A stretch of 12,843 nt of DNA, taken from an uncultured Spirochaetota bacterium (GTDB taxonomy: Bacteria; Spirochaetota; UBA4802; UBA5368). The stretch is from NCBI GenBank assembly GCA_937864375.1, contig CALMJO010000011.1, positions 1 through 12,843 on the forward strand, read 5' to 3'. Positions 1 through 7,801 of the stretch are shown piece after piece. How positions within the stretch are numbered: position 1 is the stretch's first letter; each line of letters begins with the position of its first letter. The translations under genes and the position numbers were made by a program. The notes below the pieces were generated by a model that saw only the letters and a list, made by a program, of their open reading frames with translations, was not told the DNA's origin and did no database searches.

Positions 1-1079
1 CACTCGTGGAACCTCCCGATGACGCGGTACAGGGAGTCGCGCTGGACGGGGACCTTTCCCGCGGCGCGGATCACGCGGATGAATTCGTCGAGGCTCGTCT
101 TCGCGCCCGCCCCGGTGGCCCTCACCACCACCTCCTCGGTGAGCACGCCGCCCATGTCGTTCGCGCCCATGGCCAGCGCCACCTGGGCGAGCTTGAGCCC
201 CTCGGTGAGCCAGCCCGCCTGAATGTACGTGACATTGTCCAGGTAGATGCGCGCGAGCGCCACGGTCCTGAGATAGTCCACCCCCGTCGCCGGCACGATG
301 TGCTCCATCCGCGTGCGCGCGGGAGAGAAGGACCAGGGGATGAACGCCTGCAGTATTCCCGTTTCGTCCTGCACCGCACGCACTGTTTCGAGGTGGCCGA
401 TCCGCTCCTCCACGGTCTCGCCCATGCCGTAGGTCATCGTCGCCGACGACTTCATCCCAAGGGATGCGAGCGCGCGCATCACCTCAACCCACTCCGCGCG
501 CGTGAGCTTGGCGGGGCTCACCTCGCGCCGCACACGGTCCACCAGGAGGTCGGACGCGCCAGGCATGGAATCGAGCCCCGCATCTTTGAGCGCGGCGATC
601 ACCTCCGCATGCGTCATGCCCTCGCGGCGCGCGAGGTGGACGACCTCGGCGGGGGAGAAGCTGTGAAGCCAGACGGAGGGGAAGCGCTCCCTGACCGCGC
701 GCACCATCGCGACGTAGTGCGCGAGGCGCCAGTCCGGGTGCAGGCCGCCCTGCAGCATCACCTGCGTGCCCCCCGCCCGGACGAGCTCGCCCACCTTTTC
801 GAGTATCTGCGCCGTGCTCATCTCGTAGGGGGGCACCGTTCCCGCGCGCGCGTGGTAGGCGCAGAAGCGGCACATCGCCTCGCAGCGGTTGGTGTAGTTG
901 ACGATCCGGTCGTGGATGAAGCCCACCTCTTCCGTGGCATGCGCGCGCCTGCGCCTGAAGTCGGCGGCCAGCCCCAGCTCGAGCAGGTCCCAGTCCCACA
1001 GCGCGCGCGCCTGGGTCATGGAGATGCGCTCCCCCGCGAGGACGGTTTCGCGCAATGCCCTGTCGTGTTCTTTCATCAT
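1..1079 (-). CDS. mqnC: Cyclic dehypoxanthine futalosine synthase MqnC (3' end cut by window edge)
   Basis: Radical-SAM enzyme that cyclises dehypoxanthine futalosine in the futalosine route to menaquinone. My translation of the minus strand from ATG 1079 is open to the left edge, about 359 residues, close to the usual full length of ~360, so only a few residues are missing. The [4Fe-4S] motif CEAMCRFC places cysteines at 66, 70 and 73. Further family marks are the QGGLHPD segment (110-116), the late FIPWSF segment, and a C-terminal stretch with LDNV and GANDMGG. Start: an in-frame TGA at 1092-1094 limits it to ATG 1079 or ATG 1076. A possible AAGGA is 15 nt upstream, which is long. It is divergent: where MqnE here has PGGGAE, this protein has PGASDL (173-178), and MPG resembles CofH-type relatives. 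MqnC remains the best call because of the other mqn genes around it. It diverges from the sensor kinase across a 161-bp gap. Confidence 0.87.
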   Translation of the reverse strand, partial: MMKEHDRALRETVLAGERISMTQARALWDWDLLELGLAADFRRRRAHATEEVGFIHDRIVNYTNRCEAMCRFCAYHARAGTVPPYEMSTAQILEKVGELVRAGGTQVMLQGGLHPDWRLAHYVAMVRAVRERFPSVWLHSFSPAEVVHLARREGMTHAEVIAALKDAGLDSMPGASDLLVDRVRREVSPAKLTRAEWVEVMRALASLGMKSSATMTYGMGETVEERIGHLETVRAVQDETGILQAFIPWSFSPARTRMEHIVPATGVDYLRTVALARIYLDNVTYIQAGWLTEGLKLAQVALAMGANDMGGVLTEEVVVRATGAGAKTSLDEFIRVIRAAGKVPVQRDSLYRVIGRFHE

Positions 1080-1146
1080 GGGTGCCCGCGCTCATCCTTG
1101 GACGGGGTTCCGTTTGATTCAAGCATTTTACGCGCCTCCCGGGGCG

Positions 1147-1158
1147 GCCCGGCCGGGC
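1147..1158. promoter_or_regulatory. Perfect 12-bp palindrome in the mqnC/kinase divergent region
   Basis: GCCCGGCCGGGC is a perfect palindrome between the divergent starts of mqnC and the sensor kinase, ending 11 bp before the kinase promoter -35 box. It could be an operator. In DNA this GC-rich, short palindromes also arise by chance, so support is weak. Confidence 0.25.
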
Positions 1159-1169
1159 GGGCGCAAATA

Positions 1170-1198
1170 TTGACTTTGAGCGATGGGCGTGATACAAT
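1170..1198 (+). promoter_or_regulatory. Sigma70-type promoter of the sensor kinase
   Basis: TTGACT (1170-1175, 5/6 to consensus), a 17-nt spacer, and TACAAT (1193-1198, 5/6). Transcription would start near 1205, giving a leader of about 36 nt that contains the ribosome binding site AAGGGGGG (1227-1234), 6 nt before the TTG start at 1241. I found no comparable promoter for mqnC on the other strand. Confidence 0.75.
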
Positions 1199-1240
1199 GG
1201 GCTGATCGGCCGTTGCTGCACAGACCAAGGGGGGACCGAT

Positions 1241-4200
1241 TTGGAAGAGAAGGCAGGCGCGGCGCCCCGTGCGCCGCTGGTGCTCGTGGCGGAGGACGAG
1301 TCCATCATCGCCCTGGACCTGAAGGCCCGGCTGGAGCACCTGGGTTACGAGGTCCCGGAGCCCGTGTCCACGGGCGAAGAGGCGGTTCGGTCCGCGCGCT
1401 CCCGGCCGCCCGACCTCCTCATCATGGACATCCGACTGGCGGGGGCGATGGACGGCATCGAGGCGTCCAAGCGTATACGGGAAATGCTCGACGTGCCCGT
1501 GGTGTACCTGACCGCCTCGACCGACGGCGATACGCTGCGCCGCAGCCTCGCCACCAATCCCTCGGGCTACGTCCACAAGCCGGTCGAGGCCGCCGCGCTG
1601 CGCTACACCGTCGAGATGGCCCTGTACCGGCATGGCATGGAGCGCCGCGTTCGCGAGAGCGAGGAGCTCTACCGTGCGACCATCGAAAACATATCGGACG
1701 CGGTGTTCCTCACCGACGAGCAGGGCGGTTTCATCTTCATCTGTCCCAATGTGGACGTCATATTTGGCCATTCCTACGACGAGGTCAGCGCCATGGGCTC
1801 CATAGGCGCGCTCATGGGCGAGGCGATCCTGGCCCACGTGCCGCCGCATGGTGTTCCCGAAGTGTCCAACATCGATTTCGAGATCACCGGGAAGGACGGG
1901 ACGCAGCGCCTGCTCCTGGTGAACATCAAGAGGGTTTCCATAAAGAACGCTACCCTGCTGTTTACCTGCCGCAACGTCACGGAGCGGCGCGCGCTGGAGG
2001 GGCGCATTGCCGCGCAGAACGAGGAGCTGCGCGTCTCGCTCGACGAGCGCGAGGCCGCGAACGAGGAGCTCACGCAGACGGTGGAAGAGCTCGAGGCCAC
2101 CAACGAGGAGTTCGAGGCGGTCAACGAGGAGCTCAACCGGGTATATCGTGACCTCGAGGGGCGCGAACAGCTGTTGAGGGGCATCTTGCAGACGGTGCCC
2201 GTGGGCATCGTGCTCGTCAGGGACCGGACGATCAACTGGTGCAACCGGAGTTTTCACGACATGCTGGGCTATCCTCCCAATGAGGTCCTGGGACGCGACG
2301 CCCGCTTCCTGTACTTTGACGACGCGGAATACGAGCGCGTGGGTTCGCATTACGCGCGCGCGCGCGGCGGCGAGGTGGTAACCCTGGAGGCCCGGATGCG
2401 TCATCGCGAAGGGAGGGAGATGCTGGTCCTTCTTTCGGGCATGTTCGTGAACGCACAAAAGCCCGGTGAAGGGTCGGTCATAACGCTCCACGACGTCACC
2501 GAGCACCGGCGCGCGGACAGGGAGCTGCACCGTGCCTCCCAGGAGCTCGAGCGCTTCTTCGCCGGGAGCCTGGACCTCCTGTGCATTGCCGACACGAAGG
2601 GCTATTTCCGGCGGCTCAACCCCGAGTGGGAGAAAACCCTGGGCTACACCCCGGAGGAGCTCGAGGGGAAGCGCTTCCTGGACTTCGTGCACCCGGACGA
2701 TCTCGAGGCGACGCTTGCCGTTTCAACGCTCTCGGACCAGGGAGAGGTGCTCGATTTCACCAACCGCTACCGGCACCGCGACGGCACCTGGCGCTGGATA
2801 GAATGGCGCTCGTACCCGTCGGGCGATCTCATCTACGCGGCGGCGCGCGACGTGACGGAGCGCGTGCGCGCACGGGAGGAACTGGAGGAGAGCGCGCGGC
2901 GCTACCGCTCGGTTATTGAAAATTCCCCGCTGGGCTTCCACCTCTACAGGCTCGAGGAGGGCGACCGGCTCGTCTTCACGGGGGCCAACCCGGCGGCCGA
3001 CCGGATGCTGGGCGTCGACCACGGGATGTTTACCGGCAAGACGATCGAGGAGGCGTTTCCCCCGCTCGAAGCCACCGACATCCCCTCCACGTACAAGCTC
3101 GTCGCCCGCGAGGGCGGCGTGCGGCAGTGGAGCCAGGTGGATTACCGGGACGAGATCATAAACGGCGCCTTCGAGGTGACCGTGTTCCAGTCCGTCCCCC
3201 GGGAAATCGCGGTCGCCTTCGACGACATCACGGAGCGCACGCGCGCCCAGGAAATGATGCGCCTGAGCGAGGAGAGGTACCGGCTCATCTTCACTCATTC
3301 GCCCATGGGAGTGCTTCACTTTGACGCCCAGGGCGTCATCAAGGCGTGCAATGACAACTTCGTGGCGATCATCGGCTCCTCGCAGGAGGCGCTGGTGGGG
3401 CTGGACATGATGAAGCTTCCCGACCGGAAGATCGCGGAGGCGGTGAGGGAGGCGCTTGACGGCAGGAAGGGAACCTATGAGGGAGTTTACCATTCCGTGA
3501 CCGCGAAGAAGGTGACGCCCGTGAGGGGAATGTTCGCGCCGCTGAAATCCGTAGAAGGCGCGATAATGGGCGGCGTGGGGATTTTCGAGGACGTCACGGC
3601 ACGCAAAAAGGCGGAGGACGCCCTGCGCGAAAGCGAGAGCCGTTACCGCACCCTGTTCGACACCATGGTGCAGGGCATCGTCTACCAGGACGCGCAGGGC
3701 TGGATCGTGCACGCAAACCCGACGGCCGAAAAAATACTGGGCCTTTCTCTTGAAGAAATGAAAACGCGCACGTCGGACGATTCGCAGTGGCGCGCGGTGC
3801 GCGAGGACGGGTCGGGCATTCCCGGCGAACAGCACCCGGCGATGGTGGCGCTGCGCACCGGCAGTGAGGTGCGGGATACGGTCATGGGCGTGTTCAACCC
3901 GAGGCTGAACCGCACCGTCTGGTTAAAGATCAGCGCCGTGCCTCAGTTCCGGGAGGGCGAAGACGCGCCCTGGCAGGTCTACACCATCTTCGAGGACATC
4001 ACCGCGCGCAGGGAATCCGAGCGCGCCCTGAAGGAGACCGGCGAGCGGAACCGCTCGCTCATCAACGCGAACCCGGACCTCATGTTCGTGCTCACGCCCG
4101 AGGGCAGGTTCGTCGACTGCAAGGCGGGAAGCGATTCCCGGTACTATGCGGAGCCGGAAGAGTTCCTGGGCAAACTCGTCCCCGAGGTGCTTCCCCCGGA

Positions 4201-5395
4201 GGTCGCCGGGATCGCGATGGAAAAGATTTCGCGCGTCATGGAAACCGGCTCCATTGAGACGTTCAACTATTCTCTGGACATGAAGGAGGGACCGCGGAAC
4301 TACGAAGCGCGCATGCTGCCCTACGGCGACGGGAATCTCCTGGTCATCGTGCGCGACATCACCGAGTTCACACGGATGGAGCGCATGCTCTACGGGGAGC
4401 GCGACCGCGCGCAGCAATACCTGGATATCGCCGGCGTCATGATCCTGGCCCTGGACAGGGACGCCCGCGTGACCATGATAAACCGGCGCGGCTGCGAGAT
4501 CCTTGGGTACCCCGAGGGAGAAATCAAGGGGAAAAACTGGATTGCCGACTTCACGCCCCCCGAGGACCGTGAAAGGATTTCCGGGGCGTTCGCGCGCATC
4601 CTGGACGGCGAGATCGAGCGGGCCGGGTACGGGGAAAACCACGTCCTTTGCCGCGACGGCTCCCGCAAGCTCATTGCCTGGCACAATACCACGATACGCG
4701 ACGCCGGGGGAAACATCACAGGTACCCTCTCCTCCGGGGAAGACATCACCGTGAGGGCGCGCGCGGAGCAGGAGATCGTCCGCTCGCTCGCCGAAAAGGA
4801 GGTGCTCCTAAAGGAGATACACCACCGCGTGAAGAACAACATGCAGGTCATGTCGAGCCTGCTCGCGCTCCAGTCGCACCAGGTGAAGGACGAGCAGGTG
4901 AAGTCCTTCTTCAGGGACAGCCAGAACCGCATCTGGGCCATGGCGCAGGTGCACGAGCGGCTCTACCGCTCCGACAACCTCGCGTCAATTAATTTCCGCG
5001 AGTACGTGGCGGGGCTGGTGAGGGAGCTTGCCGCGGGTTATAACTTTTCTTCCGAGCGGGTCAGGGTGGAGATGGACGACGAGGGGCAAGGCGCGCTCAT
5101 AGGCATAGACGAGGCGGTGCCGTGCGGGCTCCTGGTGAACGAACTGGTGTCCAACGCGATGAAGCACGCCTTCCCGGGAGTCGTCCGCGGCACCATCACG
5201 GTTTCATTCACGCGGACTCCCGCCGGGAAGCGGAGCCTGTCCGTGCGCGACGAGGGGAAGGGGCTCCCCGATGGATTCAACCCCGGGTCGTCGGGCTCGC
5301 TGGGCATGCGCCTGGTGCGCGCGCTAACCGCCCAGCTGGGAGGCGAGCTCTCCATGACCGGAACGGACGGGACGCGTGTGGAAATAATTTTCTAG
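1241..5395 (+). CDS. Receiver–8×PAS–HisKA_2/HWE sensor histidine kinase
   Basis: Soluble multi-sensor histidine kinase of 1384 residues with no membrane segment or signal peptide. Order of parts: receiver domain (12-125) with acidic E18/D19, phospho-acceptor D63, T91 and K113; PAS1 (~140-247); coiled coil rich in NEEL/EEL repeats (~250-311); PAS2 (~312-420); PAS3 (~435-540); PAS4 (~551-665); PAS5 (~677-788); PAS6 (~799-923); PAS7 (~935-1044); PAS8 (~1059-1172). Most PAS modules end in the usual D[IV]T(E/A) linker. The kinase core begins with the HisKA_2 box EIHHRVKNN (phospho-His H1194 or H1195), followed by an ATPase domain with N box N1300/N1305 and DEGKG at D1337. The start is TTG, chosen for the strong AAGGGGGG site 6 nt upstream; the first in-frame ATG (codon 62) would destroy the receiver. 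No partner regulator is adjacent. It lies between mqnA and mqnC on the opposite strand. The signal sensed is unknown. Confidence 0.95.
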   Translation: MEEKAGAAPRAPLVLVAEDESIIALDLKARLEHLGYEVPEPVSTGEEAVRSARSRPPDLLIMDIRLAGAMDGIEASKRIREMLDVPVVYLTASTDGDTLRRSLATNPSGYVHKPVEAAALRYTVEMALYRHGMERRVRESEELYRATIENISDAVFLTDEQGGFIFICPNVDVIFGHSYDEVSAMGSIGALMGEAILAHVPPHGVPEVSNIDFEITGKDGTQRLLLVNIKRVSIKNATLLFTCRNVTERRALEGRIAAQNEELRVSLDEREAANEELTQTVEELEATNEEFEAVNEELNRVYRDLEGREQLLRGILQTVPVGIVLVRDRTINWCNRSFHDMLGYPPNEVLGRDARFLYFDDAEYERVGSHYARARGGEVVTLEARMRHREGREMLVLLSGMFVNAQKPGEGSVITLHDVTEHRRADRELHRASQELERFFAGSLDLLCIADTKGYFRRLNPEWEKTLGYTPEELEGKRFLDFVHPDDLEATLAVSTLSDQGEVLDFTNRYRHRDGTWRWIEWRSYPSGDLIYAAARDVTERVRAREELEESARRYRSVIENSPLGFHLYRLEEGDRLVFTGANPAADRMLGVDHGMFTGKTIEEAFPPLEATDIPSTYKLVAREGGVRQWSQVDYRDEIINGAFEVTVFQSVPREIAVAFDDITERTRAQEMMRLSEERYRLIFTHSPMGVLHFDAQGVIKACNDNFVAIIGSSQEALVGLDMMKLPDRKIAEAVREALDGRKGTYEGVYHSVTAKKVTPVRGMFAPLKSVEGAIMGGVGIFEDVTARKKAEDALRESESRYRTLFDTMVQGIVYQDAQGWIVHANPTAEKILGLSLEEMKTRTSDDSQWRAVREDGSGIPGEQHPAMVALRTGSEVRDTVMGVFNPRLNRTVWLKISAVPQFREGEDAPWQVYTIFEDITARRESERALKETGERNRSLINANPDLMFVLTPEGRFVDCKAGSDSRYYAEPEEFLGKLVPEVLPPEVAGIAMEKISRVMETGSIETFNYSLDMKEGPRNYEARMLPYGDGNLLVIVRDITEFTRMERMLYGERDRAQQYLDIAGVMILALDRDARVTMINRRGCEILGYPEGEIKGKNWIADFTPPEDRERISGAFARILDGEIERAGYGENHVLCRDGSRKLIAWHNTTIRDAGGNITGTLSSGEDITVRARAEQEIVRSLAEKEVLLKEIHHRVKNNMQVMSSLLALQSHQVKDEQVKSFFRDSQNRIWAMAQVHERLYRSDNLASINFREYVAGLVRELAAGYNFSSERVRVEMDDEGQGALIGIDEAVPCGLLVNELVSNAMKHAFPGVVRGTITVSFTRTPAGKRSLSVRDEGKGLPDGFNPGSSGSLGMRLVRALTAQLGGELSMTGTDGTRVEIIF

Positions 5396-5565
5396 GAGAC
5401 CGCCCGGGACGTTCCGTAAACGGCGCGCTCCGGTTCGGGGAGATGCTCCGGCAGCCGGGAGCTGGGTCCCCTCTTCCGCGGCGTTGACGAGCTGCGGGCG
5501 CCGGGGACACGCGGCAATGCGATTCGGCCCCCCTCCTTTTGCGCTGCGCGCCGATGATGCCCCCG
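5396..5565. other. Convergent intergenic region, kinase/mqnA
   Basis: The 170 bp between the two convergent stop codons hold no gene. The only structure I see is a short stem GCTCC (5445-5449) / GGAGC (5458-5462) with an 8-nt loop. It has no T-run after it, so I do not call it an intrinsic terminator. Nothing terminator-like follows mqnA on the minus strand either. Confidence 0.4.
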
Positions 5566-6378
5566 TCACTCCTCCCCGAAATACCGGACGCGCTTCACCC
5601 GCTCGAGCAGGCCAAGCGACCCGGCCTCGTCGTAATAGAACTCCAGCGCCCTGTGCAGGTCCGGGGTGAACTCAAAGCGCAGCAGCGAATAATAGGTGTC
5701 GATGTCGTAGGCGACGGCCGGGTATTTTTCACGCGCGTGCGCGATCAGGGCTTCGCGCTCGGTGTGCAGGCACAACAGCGAGCTGTTGTAGGACGCGATC
5801 ACGCGCGCGATGTCCGCGGCGAAGGACCTCACGGCCGCCGCCTGCACGGTGAAGAGCGCGAACACGACGGGGTGCCCGGTCTTCCTGAGCCACAGGTCTC
5901 CCAGGTCGTAGATGTAGGGGGCGGGATCGCGCGTGTTTTCCATCGCCTCGTTCCCTATGACCAGTGCCGCGTCGATGTCCTCGAGCAGGGGCGAGGGCGT
6001 CGTGGGCAGGTACGCCGGCTCGATCCCGTAATGTTTCCGGAGGAGCGTTTTTAAAAGCACCACCGAGGTCTGGGACGCGGACGAGAGTCCCAGCCTCCGG
6101 CCGTCCAGGTCCTCGATGGGGACGCGGCTTCGCAGCACCACCGAGCGGACGTAGCCCACTGAGCTCAGGCAGAAATCGGGAAGAATGAGTATGCGGTCCT
6201 GCATGTCGGCGTAGGCCGCGGACGAGATAGGGCTCATGTCCAGGGCGCCGCTTCGCATCATGTCGTTGAGCGCGCTCGGGTAGGCCGGGACGACCTCGAT
6301 GCCGGGCAGGGGCGATTTACGGGTCATGTGGTAGTAGAAGGGGAAGCAGTTGAGGTAATCGATGTAGCCCAGTCGCAT
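5566..6378 (-). CDS. mqnA: Chorismate dehydratase MqnA
   Basis: First enzyme of the futalosine menaquinone pathway: removes water from chorismate to give 3-[(1-carboxyvinyl)oxy]benzoate, the substrate of MqnE. The 270-residue product has the family's usual size and a two-lobed periplasmic-binding-protein-like fold, but no signal peptide, so it is cytoplasmic. Diagnostic segments: N-terminal GYIDYLNCFP (4-13), SPISSAAYA (49-57), SSASQTS (99-105) and DAALVIGNEA (136-145). These fit MqnA better than its relative MqnD. Start ATG 6378 is supported by GGAGG (6386-6390) 7 nt upstream. It lies 48 bp downstream of tetR on the same strand and is probably co-transcribed with it; a stable hairpin sits in that gap. 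Confidence 0.93.
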   Translation of the reverse strand: MRLGYIDYLNCFPFYYHMTRKSPLPGIEVVPAYPSALNDMMRSGALDMSPISSAAYADMQDRILILPDFCLSSVGYVRSVVLRSRVPIEDLDGRRLGLSSASQTSVVLLKTLLRKHYGIEPAYLPTTPSPLLEDIDAALVIGNEAMENTRDPAPYIYDLGDLWLRKTGHPVVFALFTVQAAAVRSFAADIARVIASYNSSLLCLHTEREALIAHAREKYPAVAYDIDTYYSLLRFEFTPDLHRALEFYYDEAGSLGLLERVKRVRYFGEE

Positions 6379-6394
6379 TGCACGGCCTCCGCTG

Positions 6395-6418
6395 TGACCG
6401 GGACGGCGGCCCCGGTCA
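6395..6418 (-). promoter_or_regulatory. Hairpin in the tetR–mqnA gap, just before the mqnA ribosome binding site
   Basis: TGACCGGG and CCCGGTCA form a perfect 8-bp GC-rich stem around an 8-nt loop. It ends 4 nt upstream of the GGAGG site of mqnA and lies in the 48-bp gap after the tetR stop. There is no U-tract, so it is not a normal intrinsic terminator. It may stabilise or process the tetR-mqnA mRNA, affect mqnA translation, or be a protein-binding palindrome. The structure is seen; the role is inferred. Confidence 0.45.
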
Positions 6419-6426
6419 TATATCGC

Positions 6427-7071
6427 CTAACTCCAAGTCGACTGCCCGGCGCGCATGCCGCCCAGCGCTATGCGGAGCCCCTCCTCGACGACCCTGTCCA
6501 GGGGGACCTTCATGATGTTCATGACGTTGCGCTGGTCCAGGAGAAAGATCCCGTCCATGAGTCCCCACAGCACAAGCGTCACGCGCGGGGTGTCCATGGG
6601 GAGAAACTCTCCCGAGGCGACTCCCTCGTCGAGCACTCCCTGGATGAGGGAGGTGATTCCTTCCATCGCCGACTCCACGCTTTTCAGCATGGTGCGCTCC
6701 CTGGGAAAGTCCTCCTGCCCCAGGTGCAGGTATGAGATAATGCTGTAATAGTCGAGGTGAGCCCGGTAAAACCCGTAATAGGTGTGGGCGATCACCGTGA
6801 GCTTCTCCAGTCCCGTGAGCCCGGGGCGGGCGAGCGAGTCGCGCAGCATCTCACCCAGGATTCCCACGCCCTCAACCGTAAGCTCGCGGTAGATGGCCGC
6901 CTTGCTCCTGAAGTAGAGGTAGAAAGTGCCCGTGGCCAGCCCCGCGCCGCCGGTGATCATCTCCACGGTAGTCTTCGCGTAACCCTGCCGGGGAAACACG
7001 GTCCGGGCGGAATCCAGGAGCTTTTTCTTCCGGGCCTCCTTTTCCGCTGCTGTGCGCGCGCGCTGTTTCAT
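6427..7071 (-). CDS. TetR/AcrR-family transcriptional regulator
   Basis: 214-residue one-component regulator. Residues ~15-60 form the TetR_N helix-turn-helix: a KKKLLDSARTVF helix, GYAKTTVEMI, then GLATGTFYLYFRSKAAIYREL, which holds the recognition helix. The rest is the helical ligand-binding/dimer domain, which is not conserved enough to name an effector. Start ATG 7071 has only a weak ribosome binding site. Directly upstream is a 24-bp palindrome overlapping the likely -10 box, so the gene is probably autoregulated. mqnA follows after 48 bp on the same strand, so it may also control that menaquinone gene. Its promoter and first ~44 codons are duplicated at 7847-8054. Both coding differences between the copies are synonymous. 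Confidence 0.95.
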   Translation of the reverse strand: MKQRARTAAEKEARKKKLLDSARTVFPRQGYAKTTVEMITGGAGLATGTFYLYFRSKAAIYRELTVEGVGILGEMLRDSLARPGLTGLEKLTVIAHTYYGFYRAHLDYYSIISYLHLGQEDFPRERTMLKSVESAMEGITSLIQGVLDEGVASGEFLPMDTPRVTLVLWGLMDGIFLLDQRNVMNIMKVPLDRVVEEGLRIALGGMRAGQSTWS

Positions 7072-7080
7072 GGGCTTGTC

Positions 7081-7104
7081 GTAAATGAATACTTCTTCAT
7101 GTAC
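7081..7104. promoter_or_regulatory. Palindromic operator of tetR (copy A)
   Basis: Inverted repeat with arms GTAnATGAA and TTCATnTAC around a 6-nt centre, 24 bp in all, paired except for the n position. It starts 9 bp upstream of the tetR ATG and overlaps the likely -10 box. Length, symmetry and position are typical of TetR-family operators. An identical copy is at 7987-8010. Confidence 0.7.
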
Positions 7105-7126
7105 AGGCCTGGGCGCTGATCGTCAA
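7098..7126 (-). promoter_or_regulatory. Likely tetR promoter (copy A)
   Basis: On the minus strand, TTGACG (7126-7121, 5/6) is followed by a 17-nt spacer and TACATG (7103-7098, only 3/6). The weak -10 lies inside the palindromic operator, so a bound repressor would block it. The -35 is convincing; the -10 is tentative. Confidence 0.5.
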
Positions 7127-7186
7127 TGATTATTTGCGATGGGGAGGGCCGATTGGTTTGGCGGGTAGGGAGAGGAAAGCAATAAA

Positions 7187-7594
7187 TCATACAAACGGAT
7201 TCAGAATCCTTACCTGGTTTTCCAGCAGATAACCGTGTTGCATGTCCTCGGAGTAAAGTACCGTGCATTGGTTGAGAATCGCCGCGGCGGCGATCATGCC
7301 GTCCCAGAAGGAAAGTGAATGGGTCCCGATCAGCTCAAGCGATTTGATCACGGTTTGGGCATCAACCGGCATTACCGCCAGCGAGTCCGAAAGAACCCTC
7401 ACTATGTCAATACATTCACCGGGGCCAAGCAGTTTTTTCCTGGTGCACGTGCTTGCGAATTCTGAAAGTACCTGGGTGCTTATGCACACCTGCATGTCGG
7501 AGAGAATGATATCGCGAACTATATTTTTCCTGCGCATGTCGCTGCTGATCAGGTATACAAAAAGGTTGGTATCAAGAAAGAGCTTATCGCTCAT
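7187..7594 (-). CDS. PIN-domain ribonuclease toxin (VapC-like)
   Basis: 135-residue toxin of a type II pair; such proteins are Mg-dependent ribonucleases. The acidic PIN residues are all visible: D8 in FLDTN, E45 in VLSEF, D98 in SFWDG, and E116/D117 in YSEDMQHG. The YSEDMQHG ending followed by a short C-terminal strand is common in PIN toxins of this branch. I take ATG 7594, not the longer in-frame start at 7696, because the PIN fold begins at once with this start. It also overlaps the antitoxin stop by 11 bp, as in translationally coupled pairs, and AGGA/GAGG precede it. The gene ends about 115 bp upstream of the intact tetR start. Confidence 0.9.
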   Translation of the reverse strand: MSDKLFLDTNLFVYLISSDMRRKNIVRDIILSDMQVCISTQVLSEFASTCTRKKLLGPGECIDIVRVLSDSLAVMPVDAQTVIKSLELIGTHSLSFWDGMIAAAAILNQCTVLYSEDMQHGYLLENQVRILNPFV

Positions 7595-7775
7595 GCGCCT
7601 CGTTCCTGTTGAACCGGTAATCTGCGGGAATCGTGATGTTATATTTCCGGCTGAGCGCATCCAGGGCATTCCTGCGGTCGCCTGAATGATCGACAAGGGA
7701 TACGGCGTTTACGCCCAGTATGCTTTTCAGGTGTTCCAGGTCTTCAGGTTTTTCAATTTCGATGATTACCTTCAT
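7584..7775 (-). CDS. Small antitoxin partner of the PIN toxin, family not recognised
   Basis: 63-residue protein directly upstream of, and overlapping by 11 bp, the PIN toxin gene, so it is very likely its antitoxin. It starts with an alternating strand (MKVIIEIEKPEDL), continues with a short helix and a central SGDRRNALDALSRKY, and ends with a charged tail (FNRNEAHER). It does not look like an AbrB/SpoVT, ribbon-helix-helix, Phd/YefM or HTH antitoxin, and no DNA-binding motif is obvious. The tail may be the toxin-binding part, by analogy with other VapB proteins. Start ATG 7775 has GGGGGA a few bases upstream. It has its own promoter in unique DNA and also lies downstream of the duplicated tetR promoter. 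Confidence 0.78.
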   Translation of the reverse strand: MKVIIEIEKPEDLEHLKSILGVNAVSLVDHSGDRRNALDALSRKYNITIPADYRFNRNEAHER

Positions 7776-7801
7776 TATTCCCCCACGCGCGCGTCGAATA
7801 C

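Larger units (their letters stand above)
6941..7148. repeat. 208-bp direct repeat, copy A
   Basis: Matches 7847-8054 in the same orientation at an offset of 906 bp, 205 of 208 bases identical (differences at 6955, 6970 and 7140). It spans the first ~44 codons of the intact tetR, its start, the palindromic operator and the promoter. Similarity stops sharply at both ends. Confidence 0.97.

Noticed and set aside
1076..2692. Long minus-strand open frame (538 codons) opposite the sensor kinase; similar long frames at 6-1205 (+), 2723-3835 (-), 3923-4684 (-), 10145-11557 (+) and 11796-12626 (+)
   Set aside because: They lie opposite clear protein families, show low-complexity Arg/Ala/His/Gly-rich translations with no domain, and are expected in GC-rich genes, where stop codons are rare in other frames.
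7595..7696. Longer start for the first PIN toxin (34 extra N-terminal residues)
   Set aside because: The extra part runs through most of the antitoxin gene, has no fold, and would place residues ahead of the PIN strand that normally begins the protein.
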